Assembly: GCA_046542305.1 (NCBI GenBank)
Contig: JBKHBQ010000008.1
Coordinates: 1 to 29,942, forward strand
DNA length: 29,942 nucleotides
Source: JBKHBQ01 sp046542305
GTDB taxonomy: Bacteria > Bacteroidota > Bacteroidia > Bacteroidales > 4484-276
Reading direction: 5' to 3'
Shown: one piece after another, positions 22,135 through 29,942 of the stretch
Numbering within the stretch: position 1 is the stretch's first letter
Layout: each line of letters starts with the position of its first letter
Translations under genes and position numbers: made by a program
Notes under the pieces: generated by a model
Told to the model about the DNA's origin: nothing
Database searches by the model: none
What the model saw: the letters and a program-made list of their open reading frames with translations, nothing else

Positions 22135-24582
22135 TCAGGCTTTACCGAAAATCCGCTTCATCAACGATTTTTTGCTGTCGCCGTTATCGTCGGAATAGTA
22201 ACCGTATCCGTAACCGTAGCCATAGCCATATCCGTAGCCATAGCCGTAGCCGTAGCCATAGCCGTAACCATAACCGTAGGAACCCTTTCCAAGCTTAACA
22301 TCGTTAATCAGGACGTAAACGTTGGGCATTTTGCGGTTTTCGATGTCCTTGATGATTGATTCGAACACCTTTTTATTGGTATAGTTCTGACGAACCAGGA
22401 AGAGGTTGGCATCGGTATATTTCATCAGCAGGAATGCATCGGTCACCAGACCCACCGGCGGCGTATCAATGATGATGTAGTCGTATTCTTCTTTCAGCCG
22501 CGCCATCAGTTCCTCAGTTTTATTCGATGCAATCAGCTCCGCCGGATTTGGCGGCACGGGACCGGCCATAATGATGTCGAGGTTCTTAACGGGAGATTTC
22601 TGGATGATGTCTTCGTACTTGCTTTTATTGATCAGATACGAGCTGATGCCTTCGGTGTTGGTCAGCCCGAAATCCTGATAAATTTTCGGTTTTCTCAGGT
22701 CATAACCCATCAGCAGGGTTTTTTTGTCGTACATGGCAAAAATGCAGGCGATATTGATGGAGGTAAACGTTTTTCCGGCGCCCACCATATCGGAAGTCAC
22801 CAGAATGGTTTGCTTCTCCTTTCCCTGTGTCAGGTATTGAAGGTTGGTTCTTACCGACCTGAAAGATTCCGCAATGGAAGATTTCGGTGATTCCGAAACC
22901 ACAAGCGAAGTTTCTTTATTGTTATGGATGATATGACCCACGATAGGCAGGTTGGTAAGTTTTTCGATGTCCTTTCTTTCGATAATCTTATCGTTGAAAT
23001 AATCCCTGGCCAGGATGTACACAACGGGAATGATCAGTCCCAGCACCAGCGCAATCAGATAATTAAGACTTTTCTTGGGATACACCTGTGTGCCTCCCCT
23101 TGCCGTATCCACCACTTCATTGTCGGGGAGGTTGGATGCCTTTGCAATTTGCGCCTCCGACCGTTTTTCAAGCAGGTAAGTATAAAGGGCATCGTTAAGT
23201 TTGAATCTTCTTTCGATCCCAAAAAGCATTCGCTGGGTTTGCGGAAGCCGGTTGATTTCTAAAGAAAGTAAATTGATCCTTTCATCAATATCCATAATGG
23301 AAATTTCAGAGGTATTCACAATGTTTTGGATATTCTCCAGGATGGTCTTTTTGGTGGTGTTGATCCGCTGATCAATCGAAGCCACCACAGGGTTTTTTTC
23401 GGACATATTGAACAGCAGGTTGGCACGCTCGGAGTATAGGTCAGCCAGGCCGCTGATTAGTTGTGTAAGCAGCGGATCTTCGATACCCATTGATGATGGA
23501 ATGATGACGTCGTCGATATTATCCTTGTTTTTCTGCAGGTAATCCTGAAGGTTTCGGTAGTACTTGGCTTTCACGATCAACTGTGCTTTTTGGTCCTCGA
23601 GTTGTTTCATGGTCTCGAAAACCTGGGTGGCCTTAAAATCGAGATTCATCACCTCGTTGCTCATCCTGAAGTCCTGAAGGCTCGTTTCGGCAAAATTTAG
23701 CGAATCGGTAATGTCGATCAGTTCCGAATCGATGAAACGGATGGTATTATCAGCAATCTGGTTTTTCTTTTCAATGCCCCTCAGCAGGTATTGTTGGATA
23801 AGCTCATTCAGGTAGAGTTTCAGCTTTTCATCGTTGCCGCCCTTCAGTGAAATTTGCACAATAGAGGCTTCCCGGTTGATGGGTTCTACCGTAATTCCCC
23901 GAAAACGTTTTATCAGGCTCTGATGATCATTAAAGGTGAAAGAATAATTTTTTTGTATTGCTTCGGTACTGAAGTTTGGCGTCAGGTATAGGGTGAACTT
24001 GAAATCTTCGCCCACAATCTCATCGCCGAAATTAAACTCACGATTGATGTTTATTTCTTCTGTCGTTCCGGTGATTTCCTTTTTAGAGAAATTGTACAAC
24101 TCGGCTTTGGCGCTCTGCACGGTCAAATTATAGCTGGAATTGCTCAAAATCACCAGGTTAAATTTGATGTTTTTGGGCTGAGGATGCGTTGTATCCATCA
24201 CCACCCTGAAAGGGGATTCGTTGTATATTTCCGTTGTAACAAAATTTTCATCCTTGAAATAGGAAATTTGGAAATCCAGTTCGTTGATGGTACGTTCGGC
24301 CAGAGAATACGAAGTGAGAATCCCCATTTCATTTTCGAGGTTCTGTTGGCTATTAATCCCGATCCCGATAAGTGTTTGATTGGATTTATCATCCTTGATC
24401 AGTACAGTGGTTTTAGCTTCGTAAACAGGCTTGGTGTATTTATTGAATAGAAACGCGATCACCAGGGCTACGAATACTGTAAGCACGAAGAAATACCAGT
24501 ATCGAAAAAATTTAAAAAACAGCGCCTTGATGTCTATGGATTCTTCCTGATTGACATGCTGAATATTGTAATTTGTGTCCAC
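22135..24582 (-). CDS. Wzc-type polysaccharide co-polymerase and tyrosine autokinase with Tyr-Gly tail
   Basis: This 815-residue inner-membrane protein has a Wzz-like chain-length domain between two transmembrane helices (about 30-55 and 505-530) and a C-terminal BY-kinase. The kinase shows Walker A with Lys604 (GAGKTFTS), Walker A' with Asp628 (GYDLRKPK) and Walker B with Asp706 (IIIDTPP). Residues 769-796 read (YG)13-YY after a Ser, giving 15 tyrosines in 28 residues, the phosphorylation tail. The codons for Tyr and Gly vary, so the peptide repeat is not a perfect DNA repeat. The start is GTG at 24582, 10 nt after the wza-like stop. It pairs with the Wza-like protein to assemble and export polysaccharide. 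Confidence 0.93.
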   Translation of the reverse strand: MDTNYNIQHVNQEESIDIKALFFKFFRYWYFFVLTVFVALVIAFLFNKYTKPVYEAKTTVLIKDDKSNQTLIGIGINSQQNLENEMGILTSYSLAERTINELDFQISYFKDENFVTTEIYNESPFRVVMDTTHPQPKNIKFNLVILSNSSYNLTVQSAKAELYNFSKKEITGTTEEININREFNFGDEIVGEDFKFTLYLTPNFSTEAIQKNYSFTFNDHQSLIKRFRGITVEPINREASIVQISLKGGNDEKLKLYLNELIQQYLLRGIEKKNQIADNTIRFIDSELIDITDSLNFAETSLQDFRMSNEVMNLDFKATQVFETMKQLEDQKAQLIVKAKYYRNLQDYLQKNKDNIDDVIIPSSMGIEDPLLTQLISGLADLYSERANLLFNMSEKNPVVASIDQRINTTKKTILENIQNIVNTSEISIMDIDERINLLSLEINRLPQTQRMLFGIERRFKLNDALYTYLLEKRSEAQIAKASNLPDNEVVDTARGGTQVYPKKSLNYLIALVLGLIIPVVYILARDYFNDKIIERKDIEKLTNLPIVGHIIHNNKETSLVVSESPKSSIAESFRSVRTNLQYLTQGKEKQTILVTSDMVGAGKTFTSINIACIFAMYDKKTLLMGYDLRKPKIYQDFGLTNTEGISSYLINKSKYEDIIQKSPVKNLDIIMAGPVPPNPAELIASNKTEELMARLKEEYDYIIIDTPPVGLVTDAFLLMKYTDANLFLVRQNYTNKKVFESIIKDIENRKMPNVYVLINDVKLGKGSYGYGYGYGYGYGYGYGYGYGYGYGYGYYSDDNGDSKKSLMKRIFGKA
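22195..22278 (-). repeat. Coding hexanucleotide repeat encoding the Tyr-Gly tail
   Basis: Thirteen Tyr-Gly steps plus a final Tyr-Tyr are encoded within 84 nt. The steps follow a TAY-GGN pattern with both Tyr codons and several Gly codons. Slippage could change the number of Tyr residues between strains. Confidence 0.85.
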
Positions 24583-24592
24583 GTTAAAAATC

Positions 24593-25393
24593 CTAATTGG
24601 TTTGAAAGAAATTAATTAACAATAAAGTTGTAGAGATGGTTGAAAAAACCAGTGCATAAGGAAATTGTGCAAAAGCAAAGTTTTTGCCTTTAACGGGGGG
24701 TACGTACAAAATATCATTGGGTTTAATGTAGTAAAACTCCGACTCAAGGATACTGATATCATTCAGGTTCAAACGCTCAACCCTGCTGCCGGTGGTGGTT
24801 TCCCTTACCAAGAAAACTTTATCACGTCTGGCGAAATCGGTCATGTCACCTGCCATAGCCAATAAATCAAAAATGGTAAGTCTGTTCTGGTAAATGTTAT
24901 ACTCCCCGGGGTTATTCACTTCACCTATTGATGTTACTTTAAAGGTACCCAGTTTAACGATAACGGTAGATTCCTTGATGTAGTCTTTAACTATACTTTT
25001 TATCAGATTTTTGGCTTCATCAATGGTAAGCCCGTTCACATAAACGCTGCCCACAAACGGGAAGTCGATAAATCCGGCATCATTCACTTCATACCCGTTA
25101 AGATAAATTCCAGCAGGGCTGTAAAAATTGGAAGTGCTTTCCGTATCATCCTGATTAAAAATATTCTCGGAACCTGCAAGAATGCTCTGTACTTTTATGT
25201 AAAGGTTATCGCCCGGTTGTATGCGGTACCTGGTGATGTTCACATTCCTGAAATGCGTTTCCAGCGTATCCTTTTTACTCACTTCCTGCTGCAGATACTG
25301 TATCCGCTTCATGGGAATACAGGATGAAAAAATAAGCGCGAACAGCAGGCTGATAAATCCGAACCTGAATACTATTGTGGTTTGTTTTTTCAT
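24593..25393 (-). CDS. Wza-like polysaccharide export lipoprotein
   Basis: The 266-residue protein has a lipoprotein signal peptide (Cys25 in IFSSCIPMKR). A Poly_export domain starts at about residue 57 (YRIQPGDNLYIKV), followed by an SLBB domain (TSIGEVNNPGEYNIYQN). The C-terminal hydrophobic segment (ALVFSTISTTLLLINFF) is like the helix through which Wza passes the outer membrane, and like that of short Bacteroidota homologues. It forms the outer-membrane exit for exopolysaccharide with the downstream Wzc-type kinase, 10 nt away. No glycosyltransferase or polymerase gene follows, so the pair is separated from its synthesis genes. Confidence 0.9.
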   Translation of the reverse strand: MKKQTTIVFRFGFISLLFALIFSSCIPMKRIQYLQQEVSKKDTLETHFRNVNITRYRIQPGDNLYIKVQSILAGSENIFNQDDTESTSNFYSPAGIYLNGYEVNDAGFIDFPFVGSVYVNGLTIDEAKNLIKSIVKDYIKESTVIVKLGTFKVTSIGEVNNPGEYNIYQNRLTIFDLLAMAGDMTDFARRDKVFLVRETTTGSRVERLNLNDISILESEFYYIKPNDILYVPPVKGKNFAFAQFPYALVFSTISTTLLLINFFQTN

Positions 25394-25447
25394 TCAGCTA
25401 CAATGCAATTAATGGGTTATTACTCCATTCTTTTCCTTTACTGCACG

Positions 25448-25455
25448 CAAAAATA
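25448..25455 (-). promoter_or_regulatory. TAnnTTTG -7 box for the wza-wzc pair
   Basis: The minus strand reads TATTTTTG, 55 nt before the wza-like ATG at 25393. CAA triplets near 25467-25472 are too close to serve as the usual -33 box. Confidence 0.4.
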
Positions 25456-25545
25456 TATTATTTTATCAACAATGTGCATTTTTTTTAAAACTGAATGGCC
25501 TTGGATATCCTTTTGATTATGAAAAATAAAAACAATTAAAATGTG

Positions 25546-25586
25546 TAATTTCGCGCCCCGAACGCAAGCATAAAACAAGCATAAAA
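25546..25586 (+). promoter_or_regulatory. Promoter-like box and duplicated 11-mer before ppa
   Basis: TAATTTCG at 25546-25553 matches TAnnTTTG with one mismatch. CAAGCATAAAA then occurs twice in tandem (25565-25575 and 25576-25586), ending 8 nt before the ATG. The repeat would be in the leader of the ppa transcript. Confidence 0.4.
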
Positions 25587-25594
25587 AAGCAATT

Positions 25595-26266
25595 ATGAGC
25601 AATAAACTGATGGATCCCATTGGCAAACTGATGGGATTACGCTACAAATCTCACCCCTGGCATGGAGTGGATATCGGGTCGGATGCACCCGAAACCGTTA
25701 CCTGTTTTATTGAAATGGTACCTACCGATACTGTGAAGTATGAAATCGACAAAGAAACCGGCTATCTGACGATCGACCGACCCCAGAAATATTCGAACGT
25801 GATCCCGGCATTGTACGGTTTTATTCCCCAGACTTTCTGTGCCGAACAGGTAGCAGAGTATAGCAACGAAAAAACCGGGCGCAACGATATAGTGGGCGAT
25901 CGCGATCCACTCGATATTTGCATCCTTACCGAAAAAACCATTGCCCATGGCGATATTCTCGTAAGAGCACGTCCGATCGGAGGATTCAGGATGATTGATG
26001 GAAATCAGGCCGACGATAAAATAGTAGCAGTGCTGAACAACGACGCCGTGTACGGCGATTACAGCAACATGGATGACGTATCCCCGTTGGTGATAAACAG
26101 GCTGAAACACTACTTCCTTACCTATAAGGATCTGCCCGGAAAGGAAAGGGATGCCGAAATCACCCACACCTATGGAATCAACGAAGCCTATGAAGTAATC
26201 AAACGTTCGATGCTCGACTATCAGTTCAAATTCGATAACCTGCGAATGATGCTTTCGAATGTGTAA
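25595..26266 (+). CDS. ppa: Inorganic pyrophosphatase, family I
   Basis: The 223-residue soluble enzyme hydrolyses pyrophosphate to phosphate and drives biosynthetic reactions forward. It has the family signature with the metal-binding Asp residues GDRDPLDICIL, together with YEIDKETGYLTIDRP and ALYGFIPQTFC at the usual spacing. It is longer than E. coli Ppa (176 residues), with an N-terminal MSNKLMDPIGKLMGLRYKSHPWHG extension and a longer C-terminus, as in Bacteroidota homologues. It lies divergent from wza and 138 nt upstream of topA. Confidence 0.93.
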   Translation: MSNKLMDPIGKLMGLRYKSHPWHGVDIGSDAPETVTCFIEMVPTDTVKYEIDKETGYLTIDRPQKYSNVIPALYGFIPQTFCAEQVAEYSNEKTGRNDIVGDRDPLDICILTEKTIAHGDILVRARPIGGFRMIDGNQADDKIVAVLNNDAVYGDYSNMDDVSPLVINRLKHYFLTYKDLPGKERDAEITHTYGINEAYEVIKRSMLDYQFKFDNLRMMLSNV

Positions 26267-26346
26267 TTGCTGAAGAATCTCCCGAACCGCAAATACAAAC
26301 CTCGAGTGGTTAGCACAACAATAGCAACCAATCCGTGTTTATCTCA

Positions 26347-26375
26347 TTGAAATAAAAATATGTGTTTTACCTTTG
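26347..26375 (+). promoter_or_regulatory. Promoter of topA, TTG-N18-TACCTTTG
   Basis: TTG at 26347-26349 and TACCTTTG at 26368-26375 have an 18-nt spacer. Transcription near 26382 would leave a leader of about 23 nt containing AAAGGA before the ATG at 26405. Confidence 0.6.
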
Positions 26376-26404
26376 CCGCTAATTTTTTTTAAAGGAATAA
26401 TATT

Positions 26405-28747
26405 ATGGCTAAGAATCTGGTAATCGTAGAGTCACCAGCAAAAGCAAAAACAATAGAACGTTTTTTGGGTAAAGATTACACCGTAAAATCGAGTTTCGGT
26501 CATGTGCGTGATCTGTCAAAAAAGCAGCTTGGCGTAGAAATAGATAAGGGATACAAGCCCAACTACGTAATTTCGGACGACAAGAAAAAAGTGATCGCCG
26601 AGCTGAAGAAGCTGGCCAAAGACGCCGAGACCGTGTGGCTTGCAACCGATGAAGACCGTGAAGGAGAAGCCATTTCGTGGCATCTTTACGAAACCCTGAA
26701 CCTCGATGTCGACAAAACCCGTCGCATCGTCTTTCATGAAATCACCAAATCCGCCATCGAGCGGGCCATCGATAATCCACGCAAGATCGACCTGAACCTG
26801 GTAGATGCCCAGCAGGCACGCAGGGTACTCGACAGGCTGGTCGGTTTCGAATTGTCGCCTGTATTGTGGCGCAAGGTAAAGCCTGCATTATCGGCAGGAC
26901 GGGTGCAATCGGTAGCCGTGCGCCTGGTTGTGGAGCGGGAAGAGGAGATCAAGGAATTCGAAATCACCCCGTTTTTCAGGGTTACCGCCGAATTCACTGT
27001 GGACAAGGACGGGAAATCGAACATTCTGAAGGCCGAACTGCCCAATCGCTTTGCGAAAAAAGATCAGGCCCAGAAATTTCTCGAAAAATGTGTGGGCGCT
27101 GTTTTTAGTGTCAGTGCCATCGAAACAAAACCCGCCACCAAGTCGCCGGCACCACCGTTTACCACTTCTACCCTGCAGCAGGAAGCCAGCCGCAAGCTTG
27201 GTTTCAGCGTATCGAAAACCATGACCGTAGCGCAGCAGCTTTACGAATCGGGGAAAATCACCTACATGCGTACCGACTCTGTAAACCTTTCGGATCTGGC
27301 TCTGGGAATGGCAAACAAGGTAATCGTTGATTCCTTCGGAAAGGAATATCATCAATTCCGCAGATATACCACCAAATCCAAAGGCGCACAGGAAGCACAC
27401 GAAGCCATCCGGCCGACCTACCTCGACCAGCAAGCCGTCGAAGGCAGCGCCGACCAGAAAAAGCTCTACAGCCTCATCTGGAAACGTACCATTGCCTCCC
27501 AGATGAGCGATGCCAAACTGGAGCGTACAACCGTAAATATCGATATTTCCACTACTAAAGAACAATTTGCAGCCAAAGGCGAAGTACTGCTTTTTGATGG
27601 TTTCCTTAAAGTTTACCTGGAATCTACTGACGATGACGATGCCGAGGAAAAAAGCGGTGTGCTGCCTCCGCTGAAAAACGGGCAGGTCCTGCCTCTCATT
27701 AAAATGGACGCCATAGAACGTTTCACGCAGCCCCCGGCACGCTACAACGAGGCCAGTCTTGTGAAAAAACTGGAGGAACTCGGCATTGGACGCCCCTCAA
27801 CCTATGCTCCGATTATTTCTACCATCCAGAAACGCGAGTACGTGGTGAAAGAAGATCGTGAAGGACAAAAGCGGGATTATCGCGTGATTACGTTGAAGAG
27901 CGACAAAATAAAAGAATCCGTAAAATCAGAAAAAGCAGGGCAGATTAAGGGAAGGCTGCTGCCTACCGATATCGGCAACGTGGTAAACAAGTTTCTGATG
28001 CAGTACTTCATCAACATCATGGATTATAATTTCACAGCCAGGGTGGAGAAGGAATTCGATGAAATTGCCATGGGCCAAAAGCAGTGGAATAAGATGATCG
28101 ATGATTTTTACGGTCCGTTCCATAAGCGTGTGGAGGATACCATCGAAAAGAGCGAGAAATTCAGCGGCGAGCGAAAGCTGGGCATCGAGCCGGAAACAGG
28201 CAAAAACGTCTTTGTAAAGATCGGACGATTCGGACCCATCGTACAAATCGGCGACACCGAAAGTGAGGAAAAACCCCGGTTTGCCGCCCTCAAAAAAGGG
28301 CAGAATATGGATTCGATTACCCTGGAAGAAGCCCTCGAATTGTTTAAATTTCCAAGAACCGTCGGGAATTATGAAGATGCTGAAATGGTGGTTTCCATCG
28401 GAAGGTTCGGCCCGTACGTAAGACACAAATCGAAATTCTATTCGCTGGGCAAAGAAGATGATCCTTTAACCGTAGATGAGGAACGTGCCATCCACATTAT
28501 TGAGGAAAAGCGGAAAAAGGACAGGGAACGCACCATCAAAACCTTTAAAGAAAATGAAGATGTAAAGGTGCTGAAAGGACGCTGGGGACCCTATATTTCC
28601 ATCGGCAAAACCAACGTGCGGATTCCAAAGGATACCGATCCGGAGAAACTCACACTCGAAGAATGCATGAAGCTTGCCGAGCAGGCAGAGAAAAAGACTT
28701 CGAAATCCACCGGCACAAAAAAGAAAAGCACCAAATCCAGGAAATAG
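26405..28747 (+). CDS. topA: DNA topoisomerase I (type IA)
   Basis: TopA relaxes negatively supercoiled DNA. The 780-residue protein has a TOPRIM domain with Glu in VESPAKAKTIERFLG and the DxD pair Asp82/Asp84 (TDEDREGEAISWHL). The catalytic Tyr is Tyr287 in YMRTDSVNLS, and a conserved domain carries LGIGRPSTYAPIISTIQ. The C-terminus has three copies of a GRFGP/GRWGP repeat (GRFGPIVQIG, GRFGPYVRHK, GRWGPYISIG) and a Lys/Ser-rich tail. I see none of the Cys clusters of the zinc-ribbon domains of E. coli TopA; only two Cys occur after residue 200. The arginase-like gene follows after 25 nt. Confidence 0.96.
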   Translation: MAKNLVIVESPAKAKTIERFLGKDYTVKSSFGHVRDLSKKQLGVEIDKGYKPNYVISDDKKKVIAELKKLAKDAETVWLATDEDREGEAISWHLYETLNLDVDKTRRIVFHEITKSAIERAIDNPRKIDLNLVDAQQARRVLDRLVGFELSPVLWRKVKPALSAGRVQSVAVRLVVEREEEIKEFEITPFFRVTAEFTVDKDGKSNILKAELPNRFAKKDQAQKFLEKCVGAVFSVSAIETKPATKSPAPPFTTSTLQQEASRKLGFSVSKTMTVAQQLYESGKITYMRTDSVNLSDLALGMANKVIVDSFGKEYHQFRRYTTKSKGAQEAHEAIRPTYLDQQAVEGSADQKKLYSLIWKRTIASQMSDAKLERTTVNIDISTTKEQFAAKGEVLLFDGFLKVYLESTDDDDAEEKSGVLPPLKNGQVLPLIKMDAIERFTQPPARYNEASLVKKLEELGIGRPSTYAPIISTIQKREYVVKEDREGQKRDYRVITLKSDKIKESVKSEKAGQIKGRLLPTDIGNVVNKFLMQYFINIMDYNFTARVEKEFDEIAMGQKQWNKMIDDFYGPFHKRVEDTIEKSEKFSGERKLGIEPETGKNVFVKIGRFGPIVQIGDTESEEKPRFAALKKGQNMDSITLEEALELFKFPRTVGNYEDAEMVVSIGRFGPYVRHKSKFYSLGKEDDPLTVDEERAIHIIEEKRKKDRERTIKTFKENEDVKVLKGRWGPYISIGKTNVRIPKDTDPEKLTLEECMKLAEQAEKKTSKSTGTKKKSTKSRK

Positions 28748-28772
28748 TGCTTCTGTAATAAACATTCGTTTC

Positions 28773-29942
28773 ATGGACTATTCAATCTATCTCGAACCCT
28801 TCGATCCGGCAGGGCTCGTTTCTGGGGAGCATTCCGCGATAAACCGGCTGGGCAGTGAAGTTTATTTTTTCGAAAAGGGCGATCCGCCCGAACTGATCAG
28901 GGGATTCGAGATAGTGGTCATCGGGGTAAACGAAGACCGGCGGAGTTACGCTAACGAGGGCTGCGCCATGGCTCCCGATCAGATCAGGAAGTTTCTCTAT
29001 CGCCTGAGCGCCCACAAAAATAAGCTGAACATCATCGATCTGGGAAATATTCGCCAGGGCAATCAGGTGCAGGATTCCTACTATGCCCTCAAAAGCACCC
29101 TCACGGAAATCTACAAATCAGGAGCGCTGGCTATTGTGCTGGGCGGCAGTCAGGATCTGACCTACCCCATGTACCTCGCCTTCGAAGCATTGGGGCGCAT
29201 TGTAAATCTGGTAAGCATCGACAGTCGCCTGGATAACAGTGGAAATTCCGATGTGCCGGATGCCGCCTCCTACCTGTCGCATATCATTTTGCGAAAGCCT
29301 AATTTCCTTTTTAACTATGCCAACCTGGGCTATCAGTCGTACTTTGTTGGCAGTACTGCCATCAAGTTGTTGAACGAATTGTATTTTGATGCCCACCGGT
29401 TGGGTACGATCCGCGAAGATCTGGAAGAAGCCGAGCCGGTGCTGCGCAATGCCGACATGCTGAGCGTGGATATTTCGGCCGTACGGCAGTCGGATGCCCC
29501 CGGGAACGGCAATCCCTCGCCAAATGGCTTCTATGGTGAAGAACTATGCCAATTGATGCGTTATGCCGGATTGACGCCCAAGCTTTCTGCCGCCGGATTT
29601 TTTGAAGTAAACCCGATGATGGATCCCTCCGGTCAAACGGCTCATCTCACCGCCCAGATGATCTGGTATTTTCTGGAAGGTTATATGAACCGCAGCGATG
29701 ATTTTCCCGAGGAAGGCAACAGCAATTTCATCAAGTATATCGTGAATGGAACCGGAAACGGCGACGACATGATCTTCTTCAAAAGCAAATCGACCGACCG
29801 CTGGTGGATGCAATTGCCGGTGAGTAAAGATAAACAGGAAAAACTCAGTCGCCACATCATGGTTCCCTGTTCTTACAAGGACTACCAGAAAGCCTGTGAT
29901 CACGAGCTGCCCGACCGCTGGTGGAAAGCGTACCAGAAGCTC
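28773..29942 (+). CDS. Arginase-fold protein lacking part of the metal site (annotated elsewhere as formimidoylglutamase-like); runs off the window
   Basis: The frame stays open for 390 codons from ATG 28773 to the window edge, close to the usual length of Bacteroidota homologues, so only a few residues may be missing. The ureohydrolase fold is visible: VIGVNEDRRS, AIVLGGSQDLTY, VSIDSRLD and LSVDISAV. In active arginase-family enzymes six ligands bind two Mn ions. Here Asp150, Asp154 and Asp233 remain. The first His is Gln127 (GGSQD instead of GGxHD), the His of DAHxD is Arg152, and the second Asp of DxD is Ser235. Catalysis by the usual mechanism is therefore unlikely. The gene follows topA by 25 nt in the same direction. 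Confidence 0.8.
   Translation, partial: MDYSIYLEPFDPAGLVSGEHSAINRLGSEVYFFEKGDPPELIRGFEIVVIGVNEDRRSYANEGCAMAPDQIRKFLYRLSAHKNKLNIIDLGNIRQGNQVQDSYYALKSTLTEIYKSGALAIVLGGSQDLTYPMYLAFEALGRIVNLVSIDSRLDNSGNSDVPDAASYLSHIILRKPNFLFNYANLGYQSYFVGSTAIKLLNELYFDAHRLGTIREDLEEAEPVLRNADMLSVDISAVRQSDAPGNGNPSPNGFYGEELCQLMRYAGLTPKLSAAGFFEVNPMMDPSGQTAHLTAQMIWYFLEGYMNRSDDFPEEGNSNFIKYIVNGTGNGDDMIFFKSKSTDRWWMQLPVSKDKQEKLSRHIMVPCSYKDYQKACDHELPDRWWKAYQKL

Overview
The window reads as a chromosomal stretch of a Bacteroidota bacterium, probably an anaerobic or environmental relative of Bacteroidales/Marinilabiliales. The evidence is consistent across the window. Promoter-like sites match the Bacteroidota -7 box TAnnTTTG, with a TTTG or TTG box about 18-23 nt upstream at several genes. 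There is a type IX secretion C-terminal sorting domain (7767-8453) and several lipoproteins, some with acidic residues after the lipobox cysteine. There is also a Wzc-type tyrosine kinase ending in a Tyr-Gly tail, a TlpA/DUF6029/Omp28 cluster, and a hybrid TPR histidine kinase. I see no rRNA, tRNA, CRISPR array, transposase or prophage.

Layout. 1-284 is a gene-free edge with 9/10-nt ACAACCAT-type repeats. 285-4772 (minus) is a molybdenum-cofactor operon, moeA-moaA-moaC, followed by a TPR lipoprotein-like or periplasmic protein. 4880-7567 (minus) is a DUF2779 nuclease-like gene followed by a DUF418 membrane protein. 7767-8453 (plus) is a T9SS cargo protein with a strong terminator, and 8606-11383 a TPR hybrid histidine kinase. 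11498-14592 (plus) holds a NifX-like small protein, a lipoprotein, a stand-alone ModE-type HTH regulator and an ALDH7-type aldehyde dehydrogenase. 14701-15956 holds an AT-rich DUF433/DUF5615 toxin-antitoxin-like cassette. It sits between a 22-codon remnant and a full copy of the same lipoprotein gene. 16045-16515 is another lipoprotein. 16646-19869 (minus) is the TlpA-DUF6029-Omp28 operon, and 19933-20916 (minus) is manA. 20983-22131 (plus) is an M20 amidohydrolase. 22135-25393 (minus) is a Wza/Wzc pair for polysaccharide export. 25595-28747 (plus) holds ppa and topA. The window ends inside (or at the last codons of) an arginase-fold protein that has lost half of its metal ligands.

How the genes work together. 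The Moco operon makes cyclic pyranopterin monophosphate (MoaA, MoaC) and inserts Mo (MoeA). No molybdopterin synthase or molybdoenzyme is present here, so the pathway must be completed elsewhere. The ModE-like regulator may link to it. Wza/Wzc and ManA fit surface polysaccharide synthesis and export. TlpA-DUF6029-Omp28 looks like an envelope redox and outer-membrane module.

Most of the window is ordinary core and envelope genome. The least ordinary items are: the cassette flanked by a duplicated lipoprotein 5' end; unusually compact MoaA and MoaC proteins; a DUF2779 protein whose second nuclease domain looks eroded; the pseudo-arginase beside topA; and the 15-tyrosine tail on the Wzc kinase. 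I did not find clear evidence for a wholly new multi-gene system. All functional calls rest on reading motifs by eye; no database search was run.
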